DNA of 64,000 nt, taken from NCBI GenBank assembly GCA_963514095.1, contig OY741273.1:16921965-16985964 (forward strand), given 5' to 3'. Shown in pieces: positions 47,000 to 60,602 of this stretch. A model generated the notes under the pieces. The model ran no database searches. It saw only the letters and a list, made by a program, of their open reading frames with translations, and was not told where the DNA came from. Numbering within the stretch: the first letter of the stretch is position 1; every line of letters begins with the position of its first letter. Source of the DNA: Eutrigla gurnardus. Taxonomy: Eukaryota; Chordata; Actinopteri; Perciformes; Triglidae. The position numbers and the translations under genes are program-made.

Positions 47000-47345
47000 A
47001 GTCCCAGGTAAGCTGGGTAATCAAACGCCCTTCTGTCTAAGTTCATAACATTTCCCAGAGGTGCTCAGTGAAATTCACTGAGCTGTATTCACTGTGAATA
47101 GCAATACACTTTGGTTGGTTTACTACAGGGGCATGAACACAAAATACATTGTTTTATTTGAGATTTACTTGCAATAAAAGGATCAAAAGGATGCTGAAGT
47201 TATTACATAATGATGAAACGTTGTAAAAAGTCAGAAGTCATGGTTTGTTTCCGCAAGACGACAGGCAAACAACTTTTAAAATGCTTGGAGTTTGGATCAA
47301 TTAGAGGTGGGCTATGCTAACACTGTAGCTGCAGTTAAAATAACA
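47000..47345 (+). repeat. Unnamed dispersed repeat, copy A
   Basis: GGTAATCAAACGCCC, CTGTATTCACTGTGAATAGC, AGTCATGGTTTGT and TATGCTAACACTGTAGCTGC occur in the same order as in the copy at 62555-62915, and in reverse at 49225-49520. Confidence 0.8.
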
Positions 47346-47614
47346 TAACACCATCACCAAAACAATAGTGCCGATCACAAATGTGGAGATTGGGACTAAG
47401 AATGGCGACATGTTTGTTCTTCTTGTGCTAGAAGCCAATGCTACAAGAAATGGAGACAAGCCTGGTTCCCAGGTTGTTGCTGCAGGCTCTCGTCGGTCCA
47501 GCTTCAATGCTGAGTGGTGATAAAACCAGTTTCAATTCCTAAGGCACTGACAGGGGGACAGGAGGATGTTTACTGCTTATAGACAGAGACAACAAATCTT
47601 ATCACCATTGTCTG

Positions 47615-47743
<129 letters not shown>

Positions 47744-48367
47744 TGAAGTGTTGGCTAATTATTTTAGCTAATAGGCTGAGATAAACAACAACAGCAAGGA
47801 GCTAGGGGGGAGAAAGGAGGTGAAATTAGCAGAGGAAAAGAAGAGGGAAGGAGGAAGAAAAGGTAAAGGGGATTCAGAAAAGGAGCGGCAAAACAGGCCA
47901 ACAAGTCAAACGGAGGTAGAGGAGGATGAAGGGAGGAGCAGTTTGATGGGAGGAGGTGTGAGGAGCAGAGACAAGAGAGGTAGAAAGAAGACAAATTATT
48001 TTACAGAAGTTGCATATTCCATCCAGCTGGTGGGGATGTTGTGCTACATCTTTAGAAATGTGCACACACACAAAAAAACATGCAAACACACATGTGCGCA
48101 CACACACACACACACACACAGCGAGAAAAGCGAGGCCACTGTGCTAAAGCGAGCTGTTGGCTGCTGGAACCGAAACAGAGTGACCCCCAGAGAGAAATGG
48201 GATATGACAGGGGTAGGAACACTTTTTATTTATCACACTGTAAATATTCTCATCTCATTTCCTCTCTGTCTCAATGAGCTGCACTGCTGCTGCATTAATC
48301 CACACAATACCCTCTACGATTCTCTCATCACATGCTGCTGTGGCTTGCACATGTCACAGTACACGGA

Positions 48368-48640
48368 ATAAAACGAAAGTTATGAATGCAACAACGGTTC
48401 TATGCATCCTGGCAGTGCCTAACACTGTATATCTTCTACCTTACGCATGCGCAGGTATTGATATAAGACGCGTGTGACCTCGGGATGACACCGGCACAGG
48501 TATAACTTCCGGTGTCATCCGGCAGATCATTCCTCAAGAATCTTCTCGCGGTTCACAAGATTCCGAATGACTGAGAATTCTGGCGGCCATCCAGGATTCA
48601 TAGAACCGTAGTTACATTAAGTAGCTTTCGTTCTATTTCA
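48368..48640. mobile_element. Fold-back element, about 270 bp
   Basis: The left arm has CGAAAGTTATGAATGCAACA then ACGGTTCTATGCATCCTGG. The complement of the right arm has ACGAAAGCTACTTAATGTAA then CTACGGTTCTATGAATCCTGG minus its first base. Arms of about 46 bp are roughly 80 percent alike. The interior carries its own short repeat (GATGACACCGG and CCGGTGTCATC). Confidence 0.7.
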
Positions 48641-49224
48641 TCCTTACTGACCACCAGAGGCAGTGCTTCACACTGGATGGCTTATATCCACAGAGTCACA
48701 GGGAATCCTGCGTACCCACCTCATAAGGACGTGGCAGAAGACCTCGGCCGAATGACTACGCCTAATGGACGGGAGGTGGCGACATTCGCTCAGTGATTTT
48801 TTGAGAATGTCGTGGAGACACTCCTGGTAGAGTGGCTTTTTAGCCCGGATGGTAGGGACTGGCCATTCGCCTCGTATGCACAGGCAACGACCTCCACAAT
48901 CCAGTGGAACAGGCACTACTTTGAAAGAGCACAGTCTTTCTTTCACCGTAACTACAACTGCATAGGCTAAAGACACAATTAGATGCACATTTTTGTTGGT
49001 TGATGTGAATGATGCAACATTAGCATTCACTTATTCAAGCACGTTGAAATCTCAGCGTTGAGATTCTCATCCTGTCGTCACTGAATCAGTGATGGAGACA
49101 TACTGTAGTGGTTTGTGGTCACTCAGAGTTCTACGATAGAACCTCACATTAGTACAGAGATCGAACAAAACTATGTGTATAAACCAGAGACTGTCTTTGG
49201 TACAAACAACAAGGCCCCTCAACC

Positions 49225-49520
49225 AGACTCCATTCAGAAAACAAGCATTTTAAAAATTGTTTGCTTGTCGTCTAACAGACATATCTAACAAAACATGACT
49301 TCAGACTTTTTACAAATTGTCGTCATTATGTAGTCATTTCGGCATCCTTTTTATCTGTTTATTACAATTATTCATAACAGAATAGTTTATTTTGAATTCT
49401 GTAGTGAGCTAAATGTGTCTTGCTATTCACAGTGAATACATCTCAGTAAAATCCACGAGAACCTCTGGGTGATGTTATGAACTCGCATGTCACTTGATTA
49501 CCCGGTATATCTGGGAATTC
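49225..49520 (-). repeat. Unnamed dispersed repeat, copy C (reverse)
   Basis: The complement shows GGGTAATCAAGTGA, GTTCATAACATCACCCAGAG, GTATTCACTGTGAATAGCAA and AAGTCATGTTTTG, in the order of copies A and B. Confidence 0.75.
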
Positions 49521-50536
49521 ACAACAGGTACAAAGCAGCAATAGTGGTAATTTCAGCCATGATGGATGAAACATTGTTGGTGTCTAACCAAGGAAACGCA
49601 AATAAACACAAATGATCCTGGGGTCAAAATCATGTAAGTAATGCAAAGCCAAAATTTGCTTCATGTTTGATTTGAACACACTGAAAGAGCTGATTTGGCT
49701 GAGAGAATGAACTATACTGGCTGTGTTCATCTGGCTGATTTTCTATGTTTTAGAACAACAATGAAGCTCCACGGCACAGACAAAGAAGACAAATCAGGCT
49801 TTGATTCACACAACACTCATTAGTAGATACATTTATGTTCGTCTCCTCACTAAAATAGTGGTTAATAATACATTCTCTCAATGCTAACTTGCTTGACTTA
49901 ATCGTATTTGAATATAAATATCAGCTTTAATTTAGAATGATCAAAGTCAATAACAGTCAGTCTTACAGAAGTTAATTTGCAGGAACGTTCTTCTCTCCAT
50001 TTCTCTTAATAAATATGCATCTCCTCAAATATAATCCTGACAGGCAAATCTCCAAATTATCACAAAATCACTGCAACTCATTCATTAAACACTGATTTTT
50101 TTAAACTGGGTTGCATGGTATCAACAAAGTGGTACTTACTGACAAGAAGGAGATGCTATTGCATGTGAAGGAAGATGTAAAAGATAAAGACTGAAACAAG
50201 TCAAGTGTAACAGGATCTATGAACAACAAGGATAAGATCAAATTAAATGCTTTTTATTCATTCCCTTTTTGTCTTAAATCTCCTCACACTAATAGTATTA
50301 GATGCATTCTTGTGATATGGAATTCTATTACAGGAGCTCATAAAAACTATGGATGCCTTATGTCCTCTCAGGTTTTAATGCTGCCCTTAGTGAATAGAAC
50401 TAAAAGTTCAGCGTGGCTTAATTAGAGCATAGAATGTGGTTTCACAATGTGCTGAAGCTTCCCTGTGAAGCTCCATACGCCAGACAATATTTCGACTGAT
50501 CATGGACATCTTACAGCAGGCGCTATGAAACTGAGC

Positions 50537-50597
50537 CGCCTGCCTGCCTGCCTGCCTGCCTGTCTGTCTGTCAGGCTTGCTGCCTGTCTGTCTGTCT
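50537..50597. repeat. Tetranucleotide CCTG/TCTG microsatellite
   Basis: CCTGCCTGCCTGCCTGCCTG then TCTGTCTGTC, interrupted by AGGCTTG and resuming with CCTGTCTGTCTGTC. Confidence 0.9.
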
Positions 50598-53500
50598 CAC
50601 AGTGCTTCTCTGCCACACCAGCTTCCTGTTGATGCTTCTTGAATGATTTCAAATGGGATTAAAATCAAGAATGACTGACATCCACACAGAGCCAGCTACT
50701 GAGGAGGAAGTCTGAGCAGCATTCATTCATATTAATACGGACTTGTGTTGCCATTCATACCGATGACAGGCTGCGGACAGCAGGAGGACATCAGGATGCT
50801 GGATGCATGTGATGCTTTTATATAATCTAATGAGGTTGATTAACACACATGTGGAAGACGAGTCTGGCCAGTACGAGTTAATGCTTGACACCGACTACTT
50901 TGCACAGGTGCAAAACCAGAGGATTACACAATTGGACATAATGCGCTGGTTCACAGGTGATAATCTGACTTGGCACGCATTTTTTTCGCCCCAACCTGCC
51001 GCTCAACTGCTCAGTATCTCATCTGGACATGCTGTCAGTTTGCGTAATTCGTCCCCATTTTTACACTGTCCTGGAGCTTTCATATTTGGTAATCGTCTCA
51101 GATGCTTGGGATGCTGAAAGCCTGGCGTCATCCTTCTCCTAATAACACACAGGAAGAAAACGTCTCTGACAAGCTAACCGTTAGCTAATTTGCCCGGAGA
51201 ACCACTCCACTTTAAATTTGATGATTTTTACCAGAGGTTTGGTTTCGAACAATATCCTGCAGCGGGTGGGCACTCAGGTGTTTAAACTAATTAATTTCTT
51301 CCAAAGGCAGATTTTTAAAATCTGTGCAGTAGAAGATAAACCACATCATTCATACTGTTTAAAATGAATGCTGACTTCTGCCAACTATCAGCACGACAGT
51401 AAGATAACTGATAATCAGCCAAACAAACTGCAGCAGAGCCACAGCCAATCAGTCTGTCATGACATAAATGTAATTAATGATTGAATCAAAACACCAATTT
51501 AAAAACTATTCTTTCCACTGACATTAAATGGTGGAATAATGACAAAATATTTGTACAGCATACAGAATAATATTATTTTCTAAATTACCCCAAAAATCAC
51601 ACTTTGTTCTGCTGCAGACATTCCTCTCTTTAAGTGATCATGCTGTTTATTCAGGGCCAATGATTGCAAAGTATATAAGCAAACATGATTGATGTAATTA
51701 TAAACAAAGCTTTTGATTTGTTGACCGAAGGAAGTGAATCACATAATGAGGCAGGCCGACAAAGTCTTATTAATGTTTCTTGACCGAAAAAAAGCACATA
51801 AACACCTTTAACAATAAGAGCTGAAAACAAGAGTCCATGTCTCGATTCATGATATGCATCTAAATAAATCTGAAGTCATGAGTCATTTAGAATCTGCTGC
51901 TTCGATAGCTCCAATACCAATCAACGATTTTCCTACACAGGCAGTCATTATTCATGTCAGATGATGCAGGTATTAGCAAATGGAACGCAAATAATAAAGA
52001 CATTAGATAATTGGTGAACACATATGCATTTGTAAAGCTAAACCCTGTAATGTGAGGGATGTTCATCAAGAATGTGTGCTGTTTTTCAAACAGAGAAGAA
52101 CCACATCATCTGCTGTCAGCCGCCGAGCAGCTCCATGGGAAGACTCAGGGTTTAATAATAGATTGAAAGCATGTATTTGAAGTTGTAGTCCAACAAAGCA
52201 ACCGTCTCCACCGGTAACTAGAAAGCACTCAGAAAGGCACAAACGATTCTCCTCAGTTTCAGGCCGCAGAGTTAAATTCCTCATCTGCCCTGATTGGATC
52301 TTCTGCTGATACAGTAAGCAAACTTCCCAACTGCAATACTGTTCTTACATGAATGCAGCAGCACTTATAGATACACATTAATGTCAAATGACAGAGATCT
52401 CCCCAGCGATGCTGCAACAACATGTTTACGCAACTAATAGTTTACAGCCGACAGAAGAAGAAACCTTTTAAAGTGTGCGTCTTTATCAACACAGCAGAGA
52501 AGCAGGCAGGGGGAAAAAAGCCATTTCAATTAGCATCATTCACTGTAATTTGTACCAATGGCATGTTAGAGGATTTCGCATTCCGTGGGAAGACTGTATG
52601 TCATGAAAATTGTCACGTATATTGAAATGTCATTTCATTGCGACAGTCATCACTGTTACGCTGATTACAAGGCACGCTGGGTAAAGCTGGCAGCTCCTTG
52701 CTTCAACTGTGAGCTGTAATCAATATCACTCATGCCATTTCAACCAACAGGAGCATCTCACATATTTTAAACCCTCTCAGTGTCACCAATCGCTATGTTT
52801 ATTATTGTTTCCTAAATGTTTTGCCGCTGCAATTATTGGATATTTAATTTGATGCCAGGACATTGAGGAAAGAATGCCATCACCATCCGCATCATACCAG
52901 ACATTTCACAGAAATCAATCCAGAGCTGTCACAAGGTTCTTCTCTCCATCAGCCGTTAACAGCTTCACGTTTCTGACCACGAGCAGCTTCTTTAGATTGA
53001 AACCTGCATTCTGTCGCGACTCAATAGTACAACATTTGCTGCCAAGAATCGAGTCTCAGACAAAACACACTTGTTTTTGAGGAATGGTTTGGCATCAAGC
53101 TGCTCAAGTCAATGTCGGCAGGAGATATTGACCATCGGCAGGGTCTATGTGTTGGGATATTATAATTTAACCACGATTCAGTAAGACATAAATAATCCAA
53201 ATTAAGAGTGAGTCAATAGGTGTTGAACTTTATCTCATTTTGGTATAATGCTTCGTTTGTTTAAATGTCCTCCAACAATACCCTTTGGTTTGGTCTTTGA
53301 GTACTATGACATTTGCATGATTTACAGTCTCAAAAAATCTAAATTGACTTTGTTTACTGGCGGTTCTGTCACTGTGCGGGCAGGATTTGCTGGTTGCCTG
53401 TTTCACTGTATATTTTCTTTCCGTTGTCAATTGATGACATGAGCGAGATAGTTCTGACTCTGTTGATAGACCAGATTCATCTGCGTGAAGTGTAGAATCA

Positions 53501-54175
53501 CAGGTTAGTTGTTGAGGTTCAGGCCAAGTGGAACATGTCTGTTGGTTTCTTTCCTCCAGTGGAAACATGCTGTACAAGCCTCGTTTCAGCTGGACCCGAT
53601 TGTGCACTCTGATGGAGGCAGCACTTGATCCTGTAGAGCGCCCTATCTGGGTGAAGAGGGGAATCACCGATGGGTTTCTCGCTGCTCAGTAAACAGTGAT
53701 TCCATTTGGAACAAGTCTGTTATTTCAGTCCCTCCGGTGCAATCATGCTGGACTGGTATTGTTTCTGCTGTGTCCAGATGCACAATTTGCCTGTGGGTGG
53801 AACTTCTTAGTGGACCTGGGTTGAGTTGTATATCCCCACTTAGTAGCAGCAGGACCAGTAGAGTGCAAGCATGCCATTTGCTTCTCTTGGTGATTTGTTT
53901 GCTGTCTTTTCCATTGTTATATTCTTTCTGCCAGAAGATGGAATAAGTAACTATCCATGTCCAAAATAAGTCAGTCTTGGTGTGTTATTCAAAGTAGATG
54001 ATTGGTTACTTGCCAAACAAAGGCCTTGGACAGGTGAAGCAATAAGAAGCCACAGGCAAAGTGACAATGTCCAAACATATCCATTTTCTCTGTACCTGGT
54101 ATTGGGGTCTTTATTTGAATCCTTGCATTTCTTTGAGTTAGAGCATTTTTATTGAAAAACAGGTGTGGAGCCTAA

Positions 54176-54387
54176 AGGCGGGTCCACACCGGACCGAAAA
54201 TCGGCGTCTTTGAGAGAGTTGGCGTCCGTGACATGAGTCTCCTTGGTGTGGTCGCTCGAATCGGCCCACGTCGGCGTTCATTTCAGCCGATTCAAATGTG
54301 TAATCCGCCATTCGAGTCGGCCATATTAAGTAGCCCGACTTCATTTACCGACGCGAGTCGGGCAGTCGGTACGGTGTGGACCCGCCT
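54176..54387. mobile_element. 212 bp PIF/Harbinger-like MITE with TAA target duplication
   Basis: The left end is AGGCGGGTCCACACCGG and the right end is its complement, CGGTGTGGACCCGCCT. TAA flanks both sides (54173-54175 and 54388-54390), matching the TWA target preference of PIF/Harbinger elements. The interior is rich in ATCGGC and GAGTCGGC and has no coding capacity. Confidence 0.88.
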
Positions 54388-56902
54388 TAACAAACCACAC
54401 CCACCCTCGGCGGCCATGTTTTTCCCCTTTTTCCTCTGTGAAGAGAGAGATAGTCCGCACAGGGAGGTGGACGGTCAAACAAACTGTTGTTTGTGTCCCG
54501 TGTGAAACTAAAAGTCAAGTTGACATACATTGAACTCAACATTTTCTTGTGATTATCAATAATATGGTTGATGTTTTCTTCTCTCTCTGGGGGAATTCAG
54601 CCTACCTAGACAACCCGGCAACGCTACTCCACAGCTGCCTCTACATGGACCTGGGAGCGTGACACCATTGTAACGGTTGAGGTCCTGGTGTGCAGGGTTT
54701 TGGATGTGCTTCACACACACAGCAGCGGGGGTGATAAAACTGCTGCTGCTCTGCTGCCGAGACACGTTGACGCATTGAAACGAGGGTGATGCATCTTCAC
54801 GTGGGTGTTTAGACGTTTGTTTCATGCCATCACTGTGTGTTGTTGCGAGTACATAGTGATTTAGTTTGCGCATTGTAAATGATAATGGCAGGTTATTATT
54901 GTGGCGTTGAGTCTGGCAACAAAATCAATTCTAAACTCAATGTTCACTTACTTATCTATTATCGTTGTTTCAACAGCCTACCTGAACGTCTCAATGCATT
55001 CCCCATTATGAACATATGGTTTGTATTTTGTTTCATTAGATCAAAATCTGCATAATACGTAGAATTAATCATCGCTGTCATCTACTTTATTGTGTCCTAA
55101 TCATTAAACTGGAGATCCCCCCTCGGGTATCTATTTATACTTAATTACTAATTACTTACACTCTATTATGAGCTTAAATTAACCACGTGCTGTGAATTGT
55201 AAAGCATTGTCACTGAACACATGTTTCATAGACATTTTCAGCTGTTACAGGTGTCATTCAGGTATGTGAAGGCAGCATTACCAAACAAGCGTCAGTGAAC
55301 TGAAGGGCTAGAATAAATGTTTTTTTAATTAATTCAAATGCTCTAAAAGGTCCTGATTTGTTCCTCCTGTAACCATTTAAAACCATCATTGTCTCTGAGA
55401 TTTGACACTGATTTCAGGCACAGAATGCTGCTCACACTGGGCCCATCACTGTTGCTGTTCTTTTCTCTGCGGTGGTGTATCTGAGCGTTGCCATTCATAT
55501 TAATGCCACTGCAGCCGGTATCAATCACTGTCCAGCAGCTCCGCTCCTTGTGAACGCAGCTCACCAGCAGCGTGGAAACTGCCTCAAAGGCTGCGAAGAT
55601 CAAAGTCAAACAAGAATCAGCGTTGCCTTCCATAAAAAAAATCAGTTAATAAGTCTTTGATCACGCACATTGCACTTCTCCAAATCAATGATTTTTGGCT
55701 TTTGTCCAGAAAGCTCATTGTGTTTGCTCCCGTTTGATCACAGGATTGCAGCCAATCAGTGATTCGGTGTGTGTGCGTGCGTGTGTGCCTGCATACATTG
55801 GAGGTGCGAATGATATTATGATGAAAGTTTACTGTTTGGCTTGGCTGTAAAAACTCTCGACAGCTCTGATCAACGTCGATTTTCTCTTTATATTTCCAGG
55901 AGAGACTTAAAAACACAGGCAGCATTACCTCACTCACATTCTCACGTTTTTTTGTTCACATTGCAATGTGCATTGTGTTGCAGCCATGGCTTTTATGCAG
56001 ATAAATGTTCTATATAAATACTATATGACATTCAAAAATAATAATCATGGAGTAAATTCAACAGCAGAAAAATATGTTGTAGTAACCTCCATCCATTTCA
56101 ATATTCAGTAAAACACGGCCAAAAATATTATCATTGCTACAGCAGCATCTGAACATCCAAGATAGATGTTCCCCTTCCCAGCATGCCCTTCAGGACCCCC
56201 TGTGGTGACATCATCACCCCATTACAGATTCCCAGCTCATCTACTGACGAACTGCTGCACCACTACTGCTGCCAGTCACACTCGCAATCAAACAGAGGTT
56301 CAGGCACACGGCAGGGGTCTCGCTCTCGCTCTCTCTCTCTCTCTCACAGACACACACACACACACATACCTGTGCCAATTGTAACCACAGGGATCTCTTG
56401 TCTGCCCTTGGTTTGCCTTGTAAACTAACAACTCGTTTGAAAGATTTCAGATTGTTGCTGAGGTGACTAGAGGGGGTTGTGGAAATTGTGTGCTTCCAAC
56501 AGGGTGTGGGTGTGTGCCATGGCTGGGTGAAGGCAATCAGAGTCATCAGTCAGATCGCTTCATCTCATCTCTGTCTCAGTGTTACTCTGGAGCAGAGGCC
56601 AGGTCACATGACAGCAAGAGGCTGCTGATGTACAACATTTAAACTGTACAAGTCTTAAAGCATTGTGGTGGCGGTGTGTGTGTGTGCGTGTGTGTCTAAT
56701 TATGTGACAGAGTTTGTTTTTGTAATCTGAGCCTATTAATCATATCCCTGAATGTCACTGGTGTGTGTGTGTGTGTGTGTGTGTTTGTGTGTGTGCGCGT
56801 GTACATGTATAAATTTACAATCCAATCATGTGTGTGTTTGGGAATACTGGATTTAAATAATTTTACAAGTTAAATCTGAGCGTTACTGCTGTTTATACAG
56901 AA

Positions 56903-56905
<3 letters not shown>

Positions 56906-56933
<28 letters not shown>

Positions 56934-56943
56934 GGGGGGGGGG
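56906..56943. repeat. (GT)n followed by poly-G
   Basis: GT array running into about ten G residues. Confidence 0.93.
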
Positions 56944-57902
56944 TTGTCTTTTAGAGTCAATCTTGAATAACTTTACATAATGCATGAATGAAGACAGCAC
57001 AGTGGAGACGAAGCCGACACTTGAAGCACCAATCAGCTTTCTGCAGATAATGTGTCTTCTCCTGGCTCATGCTAATGTGAATGTGACTGTGTGTTTTTGT
57101 GTCATTCTGAAATACTTCATGTCTGAGTATAAGTTGGTGTGCTGAAACTATTTAATTTTTTCTAACCTGGTCTGTTCTAACAGGCCAACGCTCGCCCTGC
57201 CTCTACTTTTGCTTTGTGTACAAGCTCCACCTTCGACCTGTCGTCAAAATCAACACTGACAGTAACGGACAGTTATCAATATCCCTCCCCGTAACATACA
57301 GTGACAGCTCTCGTTGTATATCAGGCCAATTAAGATCCTCCAATGACTAGAGTTCACTCACTCACTGTATGTTAGAAAGAGGTGACAGGCAACAAAGAAC
57401 ACACTTATTAATGACAAAAGAAACAGCTATATGTGCCTTGTAGCTCTCTCTCTCTCTCTCTCTTTATTATCAAGAAAAGCGAAGACACCAAACTAAGTGA
57501 CTATCTTTCTTTCATCTGTCTATCTGTCTATCAAGCCCCTTTGCTCCATTTCAGTACCACGGTCAGCGCTGTAAATGTAGGTATTTTCCCTCATGTCGTG
57601 TTGCTGTCGTTGCTAAATGCTACGAGCCTGATAGTGGCAGGATAAAACCTCCTTGAACATGGCATCGTAGTAATATGTTGTGTTGCCAATTGACTCAAAC
57701 ACCGTCAGCATCATTTATGAAATAAGACATATTTTAGGAATGAAACTCTTGATATGTGATTATATCAAGAAGATAATATCCAAGTGTGTGTTTGTGTGCT
57801 GCGGGATTTGAATTTGTTCTTTGATTTTCCTACTTGAAAATGAAAAACTAAATTCTGAATAACTGAACATAGAACAATGTAATTCATACCAACAGGGCAT
57901 TA

Positions 57903-58025
57903 CCATCCATCCATCCATCCTACCTCTTATCCTATATTCAGGGTCACGGGGGGGCTGGAGCCGATCCCAGCTATCATTGGGCAAAGGCAGGGTTCACCCT
58001 GGACAGGTCGCCAGTCCATTGCCAA
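57903..58025 (+). mobile_element. Dispersed LINE-tail-like repeat, copy 2
   Basis: Same order of blocks as the copy at 34159 (CCATCCATCC, CTTATCCTATATTCAGGGTC, GGAGCCGATCCCAGCTATCA). It extends further through CACCCTGGACAGGTCGCCAG and TCCATTGCCAA. Confidence 0.8.
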
Positions 58026-58200
58026 TTTAGAGTCATCAGTTAGCTATAAGCTTATTAATAAAGTTAGCTGACTACTACAGATAAACTTTGTTTTTGAGAA
58101 AATAATATTTCTATATTTTCTATGTAAGTATTCATGACAAAAACAACAGTAATTGCATTAAAAACCACCCCCCGTGTGTAAAGGCCTTAACAAGTTCCTA

Positions 58201-58784
58201 AAGGCTCGGTTGTGTTTCCGCGTAGTGATCACGCAATGGCCACGCAATGGCCACGCAATGGCCACGCAGTTGCTTGGAGACCGTGATGGTTCTGCGTTGG
58301 GTTTACGTGTCGAAATGCAATTCAATGCCACACCGGTAGATGGCGCTATGTTTTTTGTAAAGACTGACCGACCGACCGAGACTCTTGATGTATATCGTCG
58401 TGAACCTTGTTATAGCCTATTTTTTTACATTCCGGCTTTAAACATCCACGATTTTTCAGAACTTTCAGGCGTTTTATTTCTTTTTGCAAAAGCGACAAGG
58501 TGCAAACAATAAAACAAGGTGCAAACAATAAAAGTAGCCTATTAAAAGTTTACATGGCGGTGTTAATGAGTGGAAACCGGAAAAGCGGTCTCCAGCGGAT
58601 GTAGTTAGCGGACCAATCACAGCCAATGCCGCTGCTTTGGCGTTGCGTCGCCTTGACGCACGTCTAGGATTTTTTGGGAGGTGCACGTCAGGCCCTTGCG
58701 GTGGACGTAAGGGGGGTCCGCAAGGACGTAAGGGGTCCGTAAGCCCCCTTGCGTTGTGTCAACGCGGAAGCATAACTTGGGCTT
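58201..58784. mobile_element. 584 bp inverted-repeat element flanked by TA
   Basis: The left end is AAGGCTCGGTTGTGTTTCCG and the complement of the right end is AAGCCCAAGTTATGCTTCCG. TA flanks both sides. Inside are three copies of an 11 bp CACGCAATGGC unit (58229-58265), a doubled GGTGCAAACAATAAAA, and CCAATCACAGCCAATG. It could be an ISL2EU or Tc1-like non-autonomous element. Reading frames in it look random. Confidence 0.75.
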
Positions 58785-60050
58785 TAGTCATTTCAAGTGT
58801 TACAGCTACTCAGTTTATGCTTTTTGTGTTTCATTCCTTGCTGTGGCAACAGACCCTCAAAGCAGCTGCTCCTGAAGAGTCTGCATCGGGCCGATTACAG
58901 GGAGAAAGAATGAGTCAAACAAACACATGACTTTCACTCAGGAGAACACTGTTAGTGTCCCCATGAAACCAAAAGTCTACTGTTGACTTATTTACCTTGA
59001 ATAACAAATGTCCTTATTTCAACTTAAACCGTGAAACCTAACCAAGTTGTTACGTTGAATTAAACAACCTTAACCAAAGTGTTTAAAAGCGCAACCATGC
59101 ATCTGTTTTGTATGTGACGAGTTGGTAATGAAAACGGACCATTAAATGACACGCAGAGCTTAAAGTCAGTAGACATGACACACTTAATGTCCTAAGAATG
59201 GTGTGTTATTTAAATGCCTTTACATGACATCACGAATAAAGGTGTTGTGACACTAGCCACGTTTTTATAGGGATAGCATGCTCTTGAACATAACGCTTGT
59301 TGAACCAGACAGTCAGAGTGGAAAGTTCTATTGAAGTTACAACACCTGCACACACAAACACGTTTACCAACACACATGGAAGCATGTACTGCATGCACAC
59401 ACACAACACAGATAAGCATGCTTATGCATGCGTTTGCCACAAACCCAAGCAGCCGTTAGTTGTTGACAAGAGGATTATCATGTCAATAAGAAACAGGAAG
59501 GAGGAGGAGGAGGAGGATGGCAGTGAGAGGTAGGAGAACAGGAGGATAAAGAGAACGAGCTGACAGAGAAAAGGAAAACGGAGCATCTTTGTTGATAACA
59601 CTAACAGCAGCGTCTCACTGCGGCGGCGGCTGCTGCTTTGTATTGTTCGACTCGCTCTGATTGGCAGCTGGCGATGCATTAACGTAAGCTGGCAAGGTGC
59701 TCAGTGCCACCGCTGCAGATTGTGGAAGTGGCTCCACATGATACTGGCAGAGATGTGGCCTCCCACGCTACATGAGAGAGGATGCGTGTGACGAACGGAT
59801 GCAGCAGCTGACAAGAATGTCAGGATCGGATGATTCTGCAAAGCCAGCCATTGTCTGAAAGGTAAATTTACTTCCTATGAGAATATTTGCACAAGTTCCA
59901 AAGCAAAAACTGCATTTTGAGTTACATTTCAAGGGGAGCATATTTTGTTGTGTCTACGTTGACTTGAATTTGTTTTAAATGTGTGTGGAAGTCTACATCG
60001 GGAGGAGGTCTGGGTGGAGGACGGGTCAGAAACACAGGGCTTCCATCAGA

Positions 60051-60480
60051 GGCCTGCACTATGAAGCAGGATTTGGGGTTAGTGAGGTAACTTCAGGGTT
60101 AACTCTGGGTTTTCAGTCCTATGACGGTGGTTCACTTCTTGGTACATCGCCATGGTAACTTATGCTGCAGAGCTATCCTGCTCCGGAGCAGGTTATGTTC
60201 CAGATAAGAGATCAACGTGTATAAAAGATGGAGCTCGCTCAGCGAAAAGAAAAAAATCATGAGAGGGTCTCTTAGGAGACCTCGAGTGTTCAGAGACCGG
60301 CAAAACCCTTCGTCTTTCCCAGACGATGTTTTATATGAGAGATACAGATTCTCATCGGAGGAACCGACTTATCTGTGTCAGCTCCTCGAGCCGTATGTTG
60401 CCGGGGCGACACGTCGGAGTTGAGCACTTGCAGTGCCGCAGACTGTATGCATTGCACTGCATTACTTTGCCACAGGTTAT
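60051..60480 (+). pseudogene. PIF/Harbinger nuclease (HARBI1-like) remnant with 5' element end
   Basis: From about 60051 the sequence resembles the 5' end of a teleost Harbinger element (GGCCTGCACTATGAAGCAGG). From 60217 a frame reads VFRDRQNPSSFPDDVLYERY, then RFSSEEPTYLCQLLEPYVAG and ATRRS, then an in-frame TGA at 60421. It continues in the same frame as ALAVPQTVCIALHYFATGYV before losing similarity at a possible donor (ACAG|GTTATG). This is the N-terminal part of a HARBI1-type DDE nuclease. The catalytic region is absent, so it is dead. Confidence 0.8.
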
Positions 60481-60602
60481 GTTTTTATATCTATTTTACA
60501 TTTTTTAGACCGCCGGGATTGCAGCTGAAAGAATTAGGCTGATATTGTCATACACCACGGCATAAGAAAGAATACATTGGAGAAAAACATTTTGTTATTT
60601 TA

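Noticed and set aside
48668..49030. 120-residue minus-strand open frame
   Set aside because: No recognised domain, and it overlaps the edge of repeat sequence; likely chance.
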